This document shows, piece after piece, positions 1-6,029 of a stretch of 9,701 nucleotides of DNA. The stretch is taken from NCBI GenBank assembly GCA_937872085.1, contig CALMQK010000070.1, forward strand, positions 1 to 9,701. The letters run 5' to 3'. Source of the stretch: an uncultured euryarchaeote (GTDB lineage: Archaea; Thermoplasmatota; Thermoplasmata; UBA10834). The notes beneath the pieces are model-generated. The model was not told where the DNA came from. It searched no databases and worked only from the letters and a program-made list of their open reading frames with translations. Both the position numbers and the translations under genes were made by a program. How positions within the stretch are numbered: the first letter of the stretch is position 1; every line of letters starts with the position of its first letter.

Positions 1-705
1 GAGAAGTACGAGTCCGAGATCGCCCGAGCTTACGCATCCGTGCTCGGCCTGAAGGCTGTCCTTCGCGAGGTCGGACCGATACAGGGGGAGTATCGGATGC
101 CCACGATGAAGGTTCTCCTTGGCTCGGACACCGTGGCGGTACACGTGGAGAACCGAATCCTCTACAAGCTAGATGTCTCGGACATCATGTTCTCATCGGG
201 AAACCAGGAGGAACGGCTTAGGATGGCCGGGCTCAGATGCGAGTCGGAGACGGTGGTGGACATGTTCGCCGGGATCGGCTACTTCTCGCTGCCGTTGGCG
301 GTGTACCAGAAGCCCAGGCGAGTGATTGCCTGCGAGATCAACCCAAAAGCGCATGGCTACCTGGTGGAGAACGTCCGGCTCAACAAGGTCGGATCGATCG
401 TGGAGCCGGTGCTCGGGGACAACAGGGATCTCCCAGGCGACGCGATCGCGGACAGGGTGATCATGGGGTACGTGAAGACGACACACGAGTTCCTGCCCAC
501 CGCTCTCCGATTGGTCAAGGACGGCGGCATGATACACTACCACGATACGTGTCCCAACAATCTATTGCCGGAACAACCACTGCAGAGGTTGCAGGATGCC
601 GCCAGGCCAGGGACCGTTCAGGTCTTGAGAACGAAGGCGATAAAATCGTACGCGCCGGGAGTCTCCCACGTGGTCCTGGACGTTCGGGTGCTCAAGTCTT
701 CTTGA
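1..705 (+). CDS. taw2: tRNA(Phe) 4-demethylwyosine aminocarboxypropyltransferase Taw2 (5' partial)
   Basis: The frame is open from the first base, so the start lies upstream; 234 residues are visible. Taw2 transfers the 3-amino-3-carboxypropyl group of S-adenosylmethionine to C7 of 4-demethylwyosine at position 37 of tRNA-Phe, in the cytoplasm. Counting from the window edge, the class I SAM-binding motif VVDMFAGIGYFSLPLA is at about residues 85-100. The acidic end of strand 2 (CEINP) is at 111-115, NVRLNKV at 124-130, and DRVIMGYVKTTHEFL at 151-165. The MGYV stretch stands where the closely related methyltransferase Trm5 normally has N-[LP]-P, which favours Taw2 over Trm5. The N-terminal part (LGLKAVLREVGPIQGEYR...) fits the D2 domain shared by both families. 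The gene ends in TGA and overlaps the convergent downstream gene by 14 bp. Trm5 is the main alternative. Confidence 0.88.
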   Translation, partial: EKYESEIARAYASVLGLKAVLREVGPIQGEYRMPTMKVLLGSDTVAVHVENRILYKLDVSDIMFSSGNQEERLRMAGLRCESETVVDMFAGIGYFSLPLAVYQKPRRVIACEINPKAHGYLVENVRLNKVGSIVEPVLGDNRDLPGDAIADRVIMGYVKTTHEFLPTALRLVKDGGMIHYHDTCPNNLLPEQPLQRLQDAARPGTVQVLRTKAIKSYAPGVSHVVLDVRVLKSS

Positions 706-2254
706 GCTCATCCGAGCAACCAGCTTCCTTAAGGAGGGTCTCGAATGCGACGTGATGCTCGCTGGCCCCAGAGCTCTCCAAGAGCGCTTTTGCATATGCT
801 TGGAGATGCTTGCCGTACTCTCTCTCCTCGTCAGTGAACTTCCATGACTTGGTCGTGTCCCCCAGCGCGAGATAGAATGCGTTGGAGATCGAGCGCGCCC
901 TGTGATCGTTCGGCTTGAGCGAGTCGAGCATGGATATGGCCCCTGCTTGGCCCTTCGTCTTGTAAGCCTTCGCGACCTTGTCCGCGAAGTCTCCGTGATC
1001 AGAGAGGCAAGCATAGCGAGGTATCCTTGCCGATACCTCATCGTGCCTCGCCTCAGTCAGCGCGCTGTGGATGATCTTGAGCGGAGACTTGAGAGCCTCG
1101 ATGTCGTTCCTGTAGTACTTCCGGACGAGTTCGTCGGAGACAAGGGCCTTGAGGGCATCCTTGCCATGGTCCGACCAGTAGGTTGTCAGTATCTTATTGA
1201 TCGAGTCGGATGAATCCGCCACCACTGGATGAGATACTTCCGAAAGAAGACCAGTGAGAGCCTTCCTCTCAGTCTCGTCCTGCGTGACCTCTGCGACGAA
1301 TGCCTCCAGGTCCTCGCCGAAGCACTTGTCTCCTTTCACGTACGCCCTCTTCGTGAGGCCTGAGAGTTCCTCCTTGACCTCGAGCATGTGCTTCTCTATG
1401 AGGTCGTGGTCGCCGACCTTGCCCTCCGAATACTCGGAAAGAAGTTCCTTGCTGACCTGCAGGTTCAGGAGGTCGCCGCAGTCCGCCTTGCCCGAAGTCA
1501 TCTTGAGAGGTCTTACGACGGAGATATCCAACTCGCTCAGAACGTTCGGGACCGCCATCCCCTCCCCGAGCTTCCGAAGGGTATTCTTCGCCTTGATGGC
1601 GCATTGATCGCATACCAGTATCTTCGAGCCCACGCTGGTCCAGTCGAACTTGAGATGGTTGATCGATTGCGGCGAATGCGGGCACGAGTATGTGTCGCCT
1701 TCCTGTTTGGTGGCGCCGACCGACTCCGCTGCTATCTGCACGTACTCCTTGGGCGCGTGCGCGTGCCTGCCCGTGCAGATGAAGTGGTCTCCGTACGAAT
1801 AGAAGTGGAGGCCTTTCTTGTGCACCAGGTCGATGACGCTCAGAACGCGCCACTTCGGCGAGTCGAAGTTCTGCACTCCGATGAGCTTCTCCCTTGTGGT
1901 CTTTCCCCTGAGCGCGAAAGTGATGGTCCCCGTAGGGTATGTCGCAGACGCGAGGTAAGGGGCCTTGTCCTCGTGCACTAGACCGATGGTCGCCGCATAT
2001 GCCCTGGCGAGCTTGTCACCCCGTCTCGAGAATTTCGCCAGCATGTGCTGGTCGTCCTTGAACCGCTGTATCTTGTCGAGATAGGCCTTGGTTTTCTTGA
2101 ATGGACAGAAGCTGCAGTCCTCGCTGCACTCCGGCAGGATGAGGTCGGGATCGTCCATCAGGATCTTCGCCTTCTCGAGGAGATCCTTCTCCCGGACCTT
2201 GGACGCGATGCGGGCCTTGATGCGCACATTCGGCATCCGCTTGGGCTTTACCAT
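692..2254 (-). CDS. Conserved-looking 520-aa protein of unknown function with Cys clusters
   Basis: I do not recognise this family. The frame is open to 2374, but ATG at 2254 is preferred: it lies about 35 bases after an A-rich TATA-like box (2285-2299), and the preceding 40 residues look like leader DNA read through. With that start, Cys43, Cys47 and Cys50 form a C-x3-C-x2-C cluster (PECSEDCSFCPFKK). A second group (CPH at 191-193, CDQC at 215-218) looks like a split zinc ribbon. The rest is soluble and charged, with no signal peptide or membrane helix. Residues about 250-520 are mostly helical-looking, with many Lys, Glu and Leu. A metal or Fe-S binding N-terminal half is inferred from the Cys spacing only. 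The gene is transcribed divergently from the DUF835 gene and overlaps the end of taw2 tail to tail. Stop codon is TGA. Confidence 0.85.
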   Translation of the reverse strand: MVKPKRMPNVRIKARIASKVREKDLLEKAKILMDDPDLILPECSEDCSFCPFKKTKAYLDKIQRFKDDQHMLAKFSRRGDKLARAYAATIGLVHEDKAPYLASATYPTGTITFALRGKTTREKLIGVQNFDSPKWRVLSVIDLVHKKGLHFYSYGDHFICTGRHAHAPKEYVQIAAESVGATKQEGDTYSCPHSPQSINHLKFDWTSVGSKILVCDQCAIKAKNTLRKLGEGMAVPNVLSELDISVVRPLKMTSGKADCGDLLNLQVSKELLSEYSEGKVGDHDLIEKHMLEVKEELSGLTKRAYVKGDKCFGEDLEAFVAEVTQDETERKALTGLLSEVSHPVVADSSDSINKILTTYWSDHGKDALKALVSDELVRKYYRNDIEALKSPLKIIHSALTEARHDEVSARIPRYACLSDHGDFADKVAKAYKTKGQAGAISMLDSLKPNDHRARSISNAFYLALGDTTKSWKFTDEEREYGKHLQAYAKALLESSGASEHHVAFETLLKEAGCSDELKKT

Positions 2255-2284
2255 GATGATATCGGCCCGCGATACGGTTGCCCG

Positions 2285-2299
2285 GCTAATAGCTTTTTT
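2285..2299 (-). promoter_or_regulatory. TATA-like box for the 520-aa gene
   Basis: Read on the minus strand, this A-rich stretch contains AAAAAAGCTATTAG. Its centre lies about 38 bases before the ATG at 2254, so transcription would start roughly 10 bases before the ATG (near-leaderless). No purine-rich Shine-Dalgarno sequence precedes that ATG, which agrees. Called by position and composition only. Confidence 0.5.
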
Positions 2300-2337
2300 G
2301 AGCTTACTGGTTCGATGCCCGGAGCACCCAATTCCGG

Positions 2338-2351
2338 AAAAGGTTATTAGT
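2338..2351 (+). promoter_or_regulatory. TATA-like box for the DUF835 gene
   Basis: AAAAGGTTATTAG lies about 45-50 bases before the ATG at 2393. Expected initiation is near 2370, giving a leader of about 20 bases that holds only a weak purine-rich GGATGGG. The box resembles the one facing the opposite way at 2285-2299 (both share A-run, then G, then TATTAG), so the two genes leave from one short divergent promoter region. Confidence 0.45.
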
Positions 2352-2392
2352 CTGGCTCGACCATAAGGACGCATTCAACAACGGATGGGATA

Positions 2393-3127
2393 ATGCCGCC
2401 AGAGGACGACTCCGCGAAGGGCTACATAAAAGGTTTCCAAGAGGGCCTTCAGGAGGCATGGGACGAGATCATCAAGCTCTCGACAAAAGGCTACACCTCG
2501 CGCGAATTGCAGATAATGGCCAAGACCAAGAAGGCGATGCTTTTCCAAAGGGTGCAGCAGAAGGTCGCCGAGTTGGAGCGCGCGCTCGGGAGGAAACTGT
2601 CTCTCGCAGACGCAGTTGTGCCAGCTGCCGCTCCACAAGCTCCGCCGGTCCAGCTGTTGCCGGGCTGGAGCTACGCAATAAAGGAGGACAGGCCCGAGAG
2701 GAGCTTCGCGATGTTCGCTAGCCTGATATCCAAAGGAGGCAAGGGACTCTGCATATCGAGGACCCATCCAGACGTCCTGAAGCAGAAGTACAAGTTCGAG
2801 GCGGAGAGCCTCTGGTTGACAAAGACCGAGACCGCTCAAAGCCTACCCGAAACGAAGGGCATCGAGTATGTGTCCCCGAACAACCTCGCGCACCTCGCAT
2901 CCGCGATAAGAGACTTCCTGTCGAAGGGAGAGAACGGAGCGGTGATCATCGAGGGGATAGAGTACCTGACGACGCAGAACGATTTCAAGAGCGTGTTGAA
3001 GTTCATACAGCTGATAAACGAACAGGTTGTGCTCGACAAAGGCTTCCTGATCGTGCCCGTCGTCGAGGGGACCATGGACCCGAAGGACTTCTCCCTCGTG
3101 GAGCGCGAGATGAGCCAGGTCCTCTGA
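2393..3127 (+). CDS. DUF835 domain protein with helical N-terminus
   Basis: This 244-aa soluble protein has three parts. Residues 1-75 are helical and charged (KGYIKGFQEGLQEAWDEIIKL... QRVQQKVAELERALGRKL), with coiled-coil character. Residues about 78-95 form an Ala/Pro linker. Residues about 97-244 match the DUF835 pattern: WSYAIKEDRPERSFAMFASL, then CISRTHPDVLKQKY, a short hydrophobic strand followed by EGIEYLTTQNDF, and a final VPVVEGTMDPKDFSLVERE. DUF835 is common in Thermoplasmata and Thermococci, often next to signalling domains; its biochemical role is not established. The EGIEYL segment recalls the Walker-B-like strand of RecA/KaiC-type folds, but no P-loop is present, so ATPase activity is not expected. 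A scaffold or signalling role is inference. Start is the first ATG after the promoter; stop is TGA. Confidence 0.88.
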   Translation: MPPEDDSAKGYIKGFQEGLQEAWDEIIKLSTKGYTSRELQIMAKTKKAMLFQRVQQKVAELERALGRKLSLADAVVPAAAPQAPPVQLLPGWSYAIKEDRPERSFAMFASLISKGGKGLCISRTHPDVLKQKYKFEAESLWLTKTETAQSLPETKGIEYVSPNNLAHLASAIRDFLSKGENGAVIIEGIEYLTTQNDFKSVLKFIQLINEQVVLDKGFLIVPVVEGTMDPKDFSLVEREMSQVL

Positions 3128-3283
3128 GGCCGACCACTTCTATGATCTCATGCATTCGATGAGCGGTGTTCTTGCGTAGTATAGGGTTTGTCGGAAGTTG
3201 TCGAGAGAAGTGCGAGGGATTCAGTTGCCAGCGGGGCGAATCGCAGCCTGGATCGATACCGACCAAGCGCCCGGACGCATCAC

Positions 3284-3607
3284 CTACTTTCGAGCCGGCT
3301 TGATCTCGTTTCTAATGTAGTCGATGTAAGTCTTGGAGAACATCCCTGTCTTCTGTGGATCGTGCTCGTCGCACGGGAATTCTTCGCAATCCGAGCACAT
3401 CGTCACTCCCTTCCTCTCGGCACAGTTGAGGACAGTGCAGAACTTGTCGTCCCCTTTCTCGGCGTTCTTGTCCGCCTGGTATCTGCAGCCGAGGCAGATT
3501 TCTTTCCTGTAAGCCAAGCAGTACCCACAGTAGAACCCACAAGGGCCCAGTAGGTTCGCATCTATGGATCTCCTCGTCGCAGATGTCGCATGAGGATGTT
3601 CGGCCAT
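3284..3607 (-). CDS. Cys-rich DUF3795 protein
   Basis: This small cytoplasmic protein of 107 residues has ten cysteines: 23, 27, 30, 38, 41, 57, 62, 71, 74 and 79. The pattern GPCGFYCGYCLAYRKEICLGC, then CTVLNCAERKGVTMCSDCEEFPC, is typical of DUF3795. That family is short, widespread in archaea and anaerobic bacteria, presumed to bind zinc or another metal, and has no proven function. Its length is ordinary for the family. The ATG at 3607 is about 31 bases after an AT-rich patch (3631-3644) that could be its TATA box. It ends in TAG, so TAG is used as a normal stop here. If the repeat-bounded segment upstream is a later insertion, this gene was originally the direct downstream neighbour of tRNA-Glu. 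Confidence 0.9.
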   Translation of the reverse strand: MAEHPHATSATRRSIDANLLGPCGFYCGYCLAYRKEICLGCRYQADKNAEKGDDKFCTVLNCAERKGVTMCSDCEEFPCDEHDPQKTGMFSKTYIDYIRNEIKPARK

Positions 3608-3630
3608 CTGCTAGAGTGGTCCAGTCCAGC

Positions 3631-3644
3631 TATGTGAATGCTTT
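3631..3644 (-). promoter_or_regulatory. Possible TATA box for the DUF3795 gene
   Basis: On the minus strand AAAGCATTCACATA lies about 31 bases before the ATG at 3607, which would give a very short leader. The match is weak and rests on position and AT content. Confidence 0.3.
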
Positions 3645-3714
3645 GCGACAAGACACCAATGGGCGGTCGAGACGATACACCCCCATGGGATGAGTGGCCT
3701 CAGCGGGGATGAAT

Positions 3715-3734
3715 GTGCTCCCGCCGGGATTTGA
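3715..3734 (-). repeat. tRNA-Glu 3'-end copy A (att-like core, distal)
   Basis: These 20 bases are identical to 4560-4579 and differ at one position from the intact tRNA-Glu gene (6119-6138). They correspond to the 3' strand of the acceptor stem, the discriminator base, the 3' strand of the T stem and part of the T loop. No tRNA body follows: the matching 5' strands of the T and acceptor stems are absent, so this is not a tRNA gene. Such short tRNA 3'-end copies are classic attR sites of tRNA-integrating elements. Confidence 0.8.
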
Positions 3735-3800
3735 GGCTTGGCGACTGGCTTGAAATCAATCATAGGCGCAGGCTGCCATCAAACCCTTTCTTCTTGCTTC
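3735..3800 (-). repeat. Right-end repeat copy of element II
   Basis: Flanks core A. It aligns with 4580-4648 with one 4-base and one 1-base indel. The best shared blocks are GACTGGCT/AACTGGCT with ATCAATC/TTCAATC, the ten bases GCAGGCTGCC, and CAAACCCTTTCT. The indels break any common reading frame, so this is not a conserved coding segment. It overlaps the last two bases of the 209-aa gene's stop codon. Confidence 0.6.
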
Positions 3801-4428
3801 ATCTTATGATTCTGTGGAAGTCCTCTTCCGGCATCTGCTCGCCCATCAGAACAACTTCTATCTGAGGGGCAGTCTTCCGGAATTGCCTTTCTACAATTCG
3901 GTAGAGCAACTGCTGACGAAAGACCCGCACGCCTTTCTCGGGTATGAGCGTGGGGACGGGCTTACCAACCCCTTGCCTAAGGCTCTCTTCCACGATATCA
4001 TTGAGAACCTTCGATGCTCCGATTCCTTGGGAACGGAACACCCTTTTCGACTTCCCTGCCTCATTTGTTGCCCAGATTCCGATTCCCTGGTTGGCCAAAG
4101 TGTTCATCAGCTCCAGTTTCGTGAGGTTGCCGGTATCGTAATGTTCCTCGTTCCGTAGTTCGCCATTGTAGAATCGATAGCCTGAACCGTCATCCAAGAC
4201 TCCCCATGGCAGATCTGGGTCTCGCTCGGGCTGCTCAGCGACGACTAGTTCCCCAGAGGTGAGCATAACAATGTGCCTCTTCTCTCGAAAGCTCGAACTG
4301 AAAGAAAAACGCTGCAATTGCAGTAGTTTCCCAACTGGCCAGAGAGTATCTCCATCGACAGGAAACCTCTTGTCCCAGTTCAACTCATATGAGCCGTCCA
4401 TCGAGTAGCGATTCCCTCCACTAACCAC
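3799..4428 (-). CDS. Unrecognised 209-aa protein, cargo of element II
   Basis: I do not recognise this protein. The start is GTG at 4428, chosen because a perfect AGGAGG (4435-4440) sits six bases before it. It is soluble, with no signal peptide or membrane segment. Residues 1-95 look rich in beta strands and aromatic residues (RYSMDGSYELNWDKRF, HIVMLTSGELVVAEQ, GYRFYNGEL). Residues about 100-209 look helical (LTKLELMNTLANQGIGIWATNEAGKSKRVF; ASKVLNDIVEESLRQGVGK; QLLYRIVERQF). Cys is absent. The second half could be a small helical or winged-helix-like fold, but I see no diagnostic motif. It is the only gene between tRNA-derived cores A and B and shares the tRNA's direction. Stop codon is TGA. 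The strong ribosome binding site, unlike the near-leaderless neighbours, argues that the gene is real and perhaps of different origin. Confidence 0.75.
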   Translation of the reverse strand: MVSGGNRYSMDGSYELNWDKRFPVDGDTLWPVGKLLQLQRFSFSSSFREKRHIVMLTSGELVVAEQPERDPDLPWGVLDDGSGYRFYNGELRNEEHYDTGNLTKLELMNTLANQGIGIWATNEAGKSKRVFRSQGIGASKVLNDIVEESLRQGVGKPVPTLIPEKGVRVFRQQLLYRIVERQFRKTAPQIEVVLMGEQMPEEDFHRIIR

Positions 4429-4434
4429 TGTAGT

Positions 4435-4440
4435 CCTCCT
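4435..4440 (-). promoter_or_regulatory. Strong Shine-Dalgarno AGGAGG deciding a GTG start
   Basis: AGGAGG on the minus strand, then ACTACA, then GTG. This fixes the start of the 209-aa gene at 4428 and is the best ribosome binding site in the window. Confidence 0.75.
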
Positions 4441-4470
4441 GTCTTGATTGCCTTTCCTCCCCTATGGATG

Positions 4471-4560
4471 TTACGCAGAGGGCTTGGAGGGAGGCCCGCA
4501 CTCAGACAGCGACAAAGTGTGTCATGCCTACTGATTGAATTTAGCCCAGGCATAATAGAG
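4471..4560 (-). repeat. Left-end repeat copy of element II
   Basis: Aligns without gaps, at an offset of 1,559 bases, with 6030-6119. Together with core B (4471-4580 against 6030-6139) I count about 77 identities in 110 positions. The longest exact block outside the core is GACAAAGTGTGTC (4511-4523 against 6070-6082), an interrupted palindrome (GACA-5-TGTC). A second well-matched block is 4481-4504 (GG..TGGA.GGAGGC.C). The same offset across the block and core shows one duplicated unit rather than separate chance matches. Confidence 0.75.
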
Positions 4561-4579
4561 TGCTCCCGCCGGGATTTGA
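4560..4579 (-). repeat. tRNA-Glu 3'-end copy B (att-like core, middle)
   Basis: Identical to copy A over 20 bases, and 19 of 20 to the tRNA gene. Against the tRNA locus the exact match runs over 4557-4576, including AGAG just outside the tRNA. Copies A and B share a T-loop base (A in the tRNA sense at position 57) that differs from the G in the real tRNA, as expected if both came from the element's own attachment site. The T-stem and acceptor partners are missing, so it is not a functional tRNA. Confidence 0.82.
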
Positions 4580-4648
4580 ACTCCCACAACTGGCTCAGAT
4601 TCAATCGGTGAGACGTGCAGGCTGCCGCAAACCCTTTCTATTTCCTCC
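4580..4648 (-). repeat. Right-end repeat copy of element I
   Basis: Partner of 3735-3800; shares GCAGGCTGCC (4617-4626) and CAAACCCTTTCT (4628-4639) with it. It lies immediately inside core B, at the end of element I farthest from the tRNA gene. It bears no resemblance to the anticodon and D arms found at the same place in the true tRNA. Confidence 0.6.
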
Positions 4649-4817
4649 ACTTGGGCTTTTCCGAGGCTCAGGCTGCGCCGTCTTCCTTTGTTTGGGCAAC
4701 CCGCTCTTCTCCATCGGCACCGGAGAGACGATAGTCCTCATACTCCAGGGCACGGGATCCACTGGAGAACGTTCAGAAGACCTTCCTTGGATAGTACCTT
4801 CGAGGTGACATCTGCCT

Positions 4818-5813
4818 CTATGGTCCATACGCAACTGTCACGCTGTGGTCAAGGTAGACCCAGTAACCCATGGCTGGCATGAGGCCAAATCCCGTTGATG
4901 GAATGATGATTGCGATGTATGTCACATATGCGCCAGCTAGCGTGTCATAGTAGCATACCACATCGATGCTATCCGGGAGGTCGCTCCATCTAGCGACATC
5001 GCTTGCATGCCAGGCCCCCGGTGTCATCGGGAAGCCGACCAGCACCCAACCACCTTCTGATGGAACATCCCAATGATAGTAGTGCGTGGTCGTTGGAACA
5101 TCACCATAGATGACGAGCGTACAGGCGGACTTTGCGTAGATCCAGTAGCCCGTGCCCTCTGTGAGAGAGAAGGCGGTTGAAAGTGGCGATACGCCAACCA
5201 GGAATATCGAGCCATATGACTGCGCCCTCGGATTCCACTTCACAACCAAGCTTCCGCCCGGCAGCCCGAGTGAAGCTGATGTGTAGTTCGAAGTGAGCAG
5301 TGGCAAGGAAAAGAGGTTCCAGCCCGCTGCCAGCGCTACCTCACAGAAGGGGTTATTCCCGGTCAATATCAGCCTGGAAGCGCCATACTTTGGGTTGTCC
5401 ATCGGAGTGTAGCCTGCGATGTATCCCCATATCTCGTAGTTCCCTGGCTGGACCTTATGGCCGGCGTCGTCCTTCTGGTTCCAGGTGAACATGAAGGTCT
5501 TAGGGCCGGTTAAGCCGGTCGGGATCTGATTCCAGTAGTAGTGTTGTCTCATGTCGTAGACGACAGTGCCTGATGAGTTTTCAACGACGAAGAAGCACTG
5601 GCAGGTCGAGCTGAAAGACGCGAAGATCCCGCTGGCCACTGATATGTTGATATGCACGTTCTCTGTTTCAACATACGCAACCTTGTCAGTCGTGACAGTC
5701 ACGGGCTCGTTGTAGAATGCAGAGCTATTCATCGGCACCAGCGTGAGCGATGAGATCGCCACCGCCGCGACTGCTAGCAATGAAATGATCTTCCTAGATG
5801 GAATCACGGTCAT
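4818..5813 (-). CDS. Secreted protein: FlgD-like Ig segment plus two GW...GYW modules
   Basis: With ATG at 5813 the product has 331 residues. It begins with a signal peptide: basic PSRK, a hydrophobic run IISLLAVAAVAISSLTLV at 9-26, and a likely cut near SSA (30-32). The start is favoured because a TATA-like box (5841-5849) predicts initiation near 5819; an in-frame ATG at 5822 is the alternative. Residues about 38-155 resemble the Ig-like or FlgD C-terminal type (WNQKDDAGHKVQPGNYEIWG at 111-130). Two copies of a module follow, at about 164-237 (GWNLFSLPL...GTGYWIYAKSACTLVIYG) and 255-330 (GWVLVGFPM...AMGYWVYLDHSVTVAYG). This module type is frequent in large surface proteins of Thermoplasmata. 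There is no C-terminal membrane anchor or sorting signal, so the protein is probably released or held non-covalently. Function unknown. Stop codon is TAG. Confidence 0.85.
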   Translation of the reverse strand: MTVIPSRKIISLLAVAAVAISSLTLVPMNSSAFYNEPVTVTTDKVAYVETENVHINISVASGIFASFSSTCQCFFVVENSSGTVVYDMRQHYYWNQIPTGLTGPKTFMFTWNQKDDAGHKVQPGNYEIWGYIAGYTPMDNPKYGASRLILTGNNPFCEVALAAGWNLFSLPLLTSNYTSASLGLPGGSLVVKWNPRAQSYGSIFLVGVSPLSTAFSLTEGTGYWIYAKSACTLVIYGDVPTTTHYYHWDVPSEGGWVLVGFPMTPGAWHASDVARWSDLPDSIDVVCYYDTLAGAYVTYIAIIIPSTGFGLMPAMGYWVYLDHSVTVAYGP

Positions 5814-5822
5814 TCCCCCCAT

Positions 5823-6029
5823 AACACTTATCTCGTCTACGCTATAAGGAACTGTCTTCGCTGGGCTTGCCATCGCCATGTTGGGCCGCGGATACTCGTC
5901 CGACGGCTATGGTTACTGGATCTGCCCGATGCACTGCCCCAACGGCTAGTACGGTCGATACAATCGCACCTGTGGATGTTGCCCTTGCTGGTAAGGGGCG
6001 AGGAGAATCCGCCGGGGCAGTCTGCGACA
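5823..6029. other. Leader region of element I, no convincing gene
   Basis: Between the secreted-protein start and the left-end repeat. It contains the TATA-like box at 5841-5849 and, on the opposite strand, a Cys- and Tyr/Gly-rich frame (5878-5994) interrupted by TAG at 5947. Without the TAG that frame would code for about 38 residues with CPMHC and CGCCPC. I do not call it a gene. Confidence 0.4.
5841..5849 (-). promoter_or_regulatory. TATA-like box of the secreted-protein gene
   Basis: CCTTATAGC on the minus strand, about 32 bases before the ATG at 5813 and 23 before the ATG at 5822. It therefore favours the 5813 start. The six G's directly before that ATG are too close to act as a normal ribosome binding site. 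Confidence 0.4.

Larger units (their letters stand above)
3716..4560 (-). mobile_element. Putative tRNA-Glu-targeted element II (845 bp, one gene)
   Basis: The unit runs from tRNA-derived core A to core B. Just inside core B, 4471-4560 resembles 6030-6119, which sits in the same place next to the real tRNA (left ends). Just inside core A, about 3735-3800 resembles 4580-4648 beside core B (right ends). The single gene fills the space between, in the tRNA direction, and ends exactly where the right-end repeat begins. No integrase, recombinase or transposase is present. If mobile, it must have depended on an enzyme supplied elsewhere, or it is a deletion remnant of a larger island. The mobile reading is inference from repeat architecture. 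Confidence 0.45.
4429..4817. other. Gene-poor junction between the two putative elements
   Basis: This 389-base stretch holds no credible gene. It contains the leader of the 209-aa gene, the left-end repeat of element II (4471-4560), core B (4560-4579) and the right-end repeat of element I (4580-4648). A further ~170 bases (4649-4817) follow, downstream of the secreted-protein gene, in which I see nothing. A minus-strand frame without an ATG runs through core B and ends near 4532; it is most likely chance. Confidence 0.6.

Noticed and set aside
2255..2374. Longer N-terminus for the 520-aa protein (start at 2374)
   Set aside because: The extra 40 codons cover the predicted TATA box and transcript start, and their residues look like random leader sequence.
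3128..3283. Possible small gene, RNA or terminator between the DUF835 and DUF3795 genes
   Set aside because: No start with a ribosome site, no T-run and no clear hairpin; I see nothing in this 156-base gap.
4560..4650. A second, intron-containing or pseudo tRNA at 4560-4650
   Set aside because: Only the 3' T-loop and acceptor strand is present. No matching GCTCCCG 5' strand occurs upstream on the minus strand, and the T stem does not pair.
4532..4737. Minus-strand frame through core B ending in QIPAGALYYAWAKFNQ, possibly a small protein
   Set aside because: There is no ATG, and the similar sequence at copy A has a stop and frame-breaking indels in the matching frame. The similarity is at the DNA level only.
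5947..5949. In-frame TAG read as pyrrolysine
   Set aside because: TAG ends the DUF3795, secreted-protein and argH frames here, so it behaves as an ordinary stop; no pyl genes are in the window.
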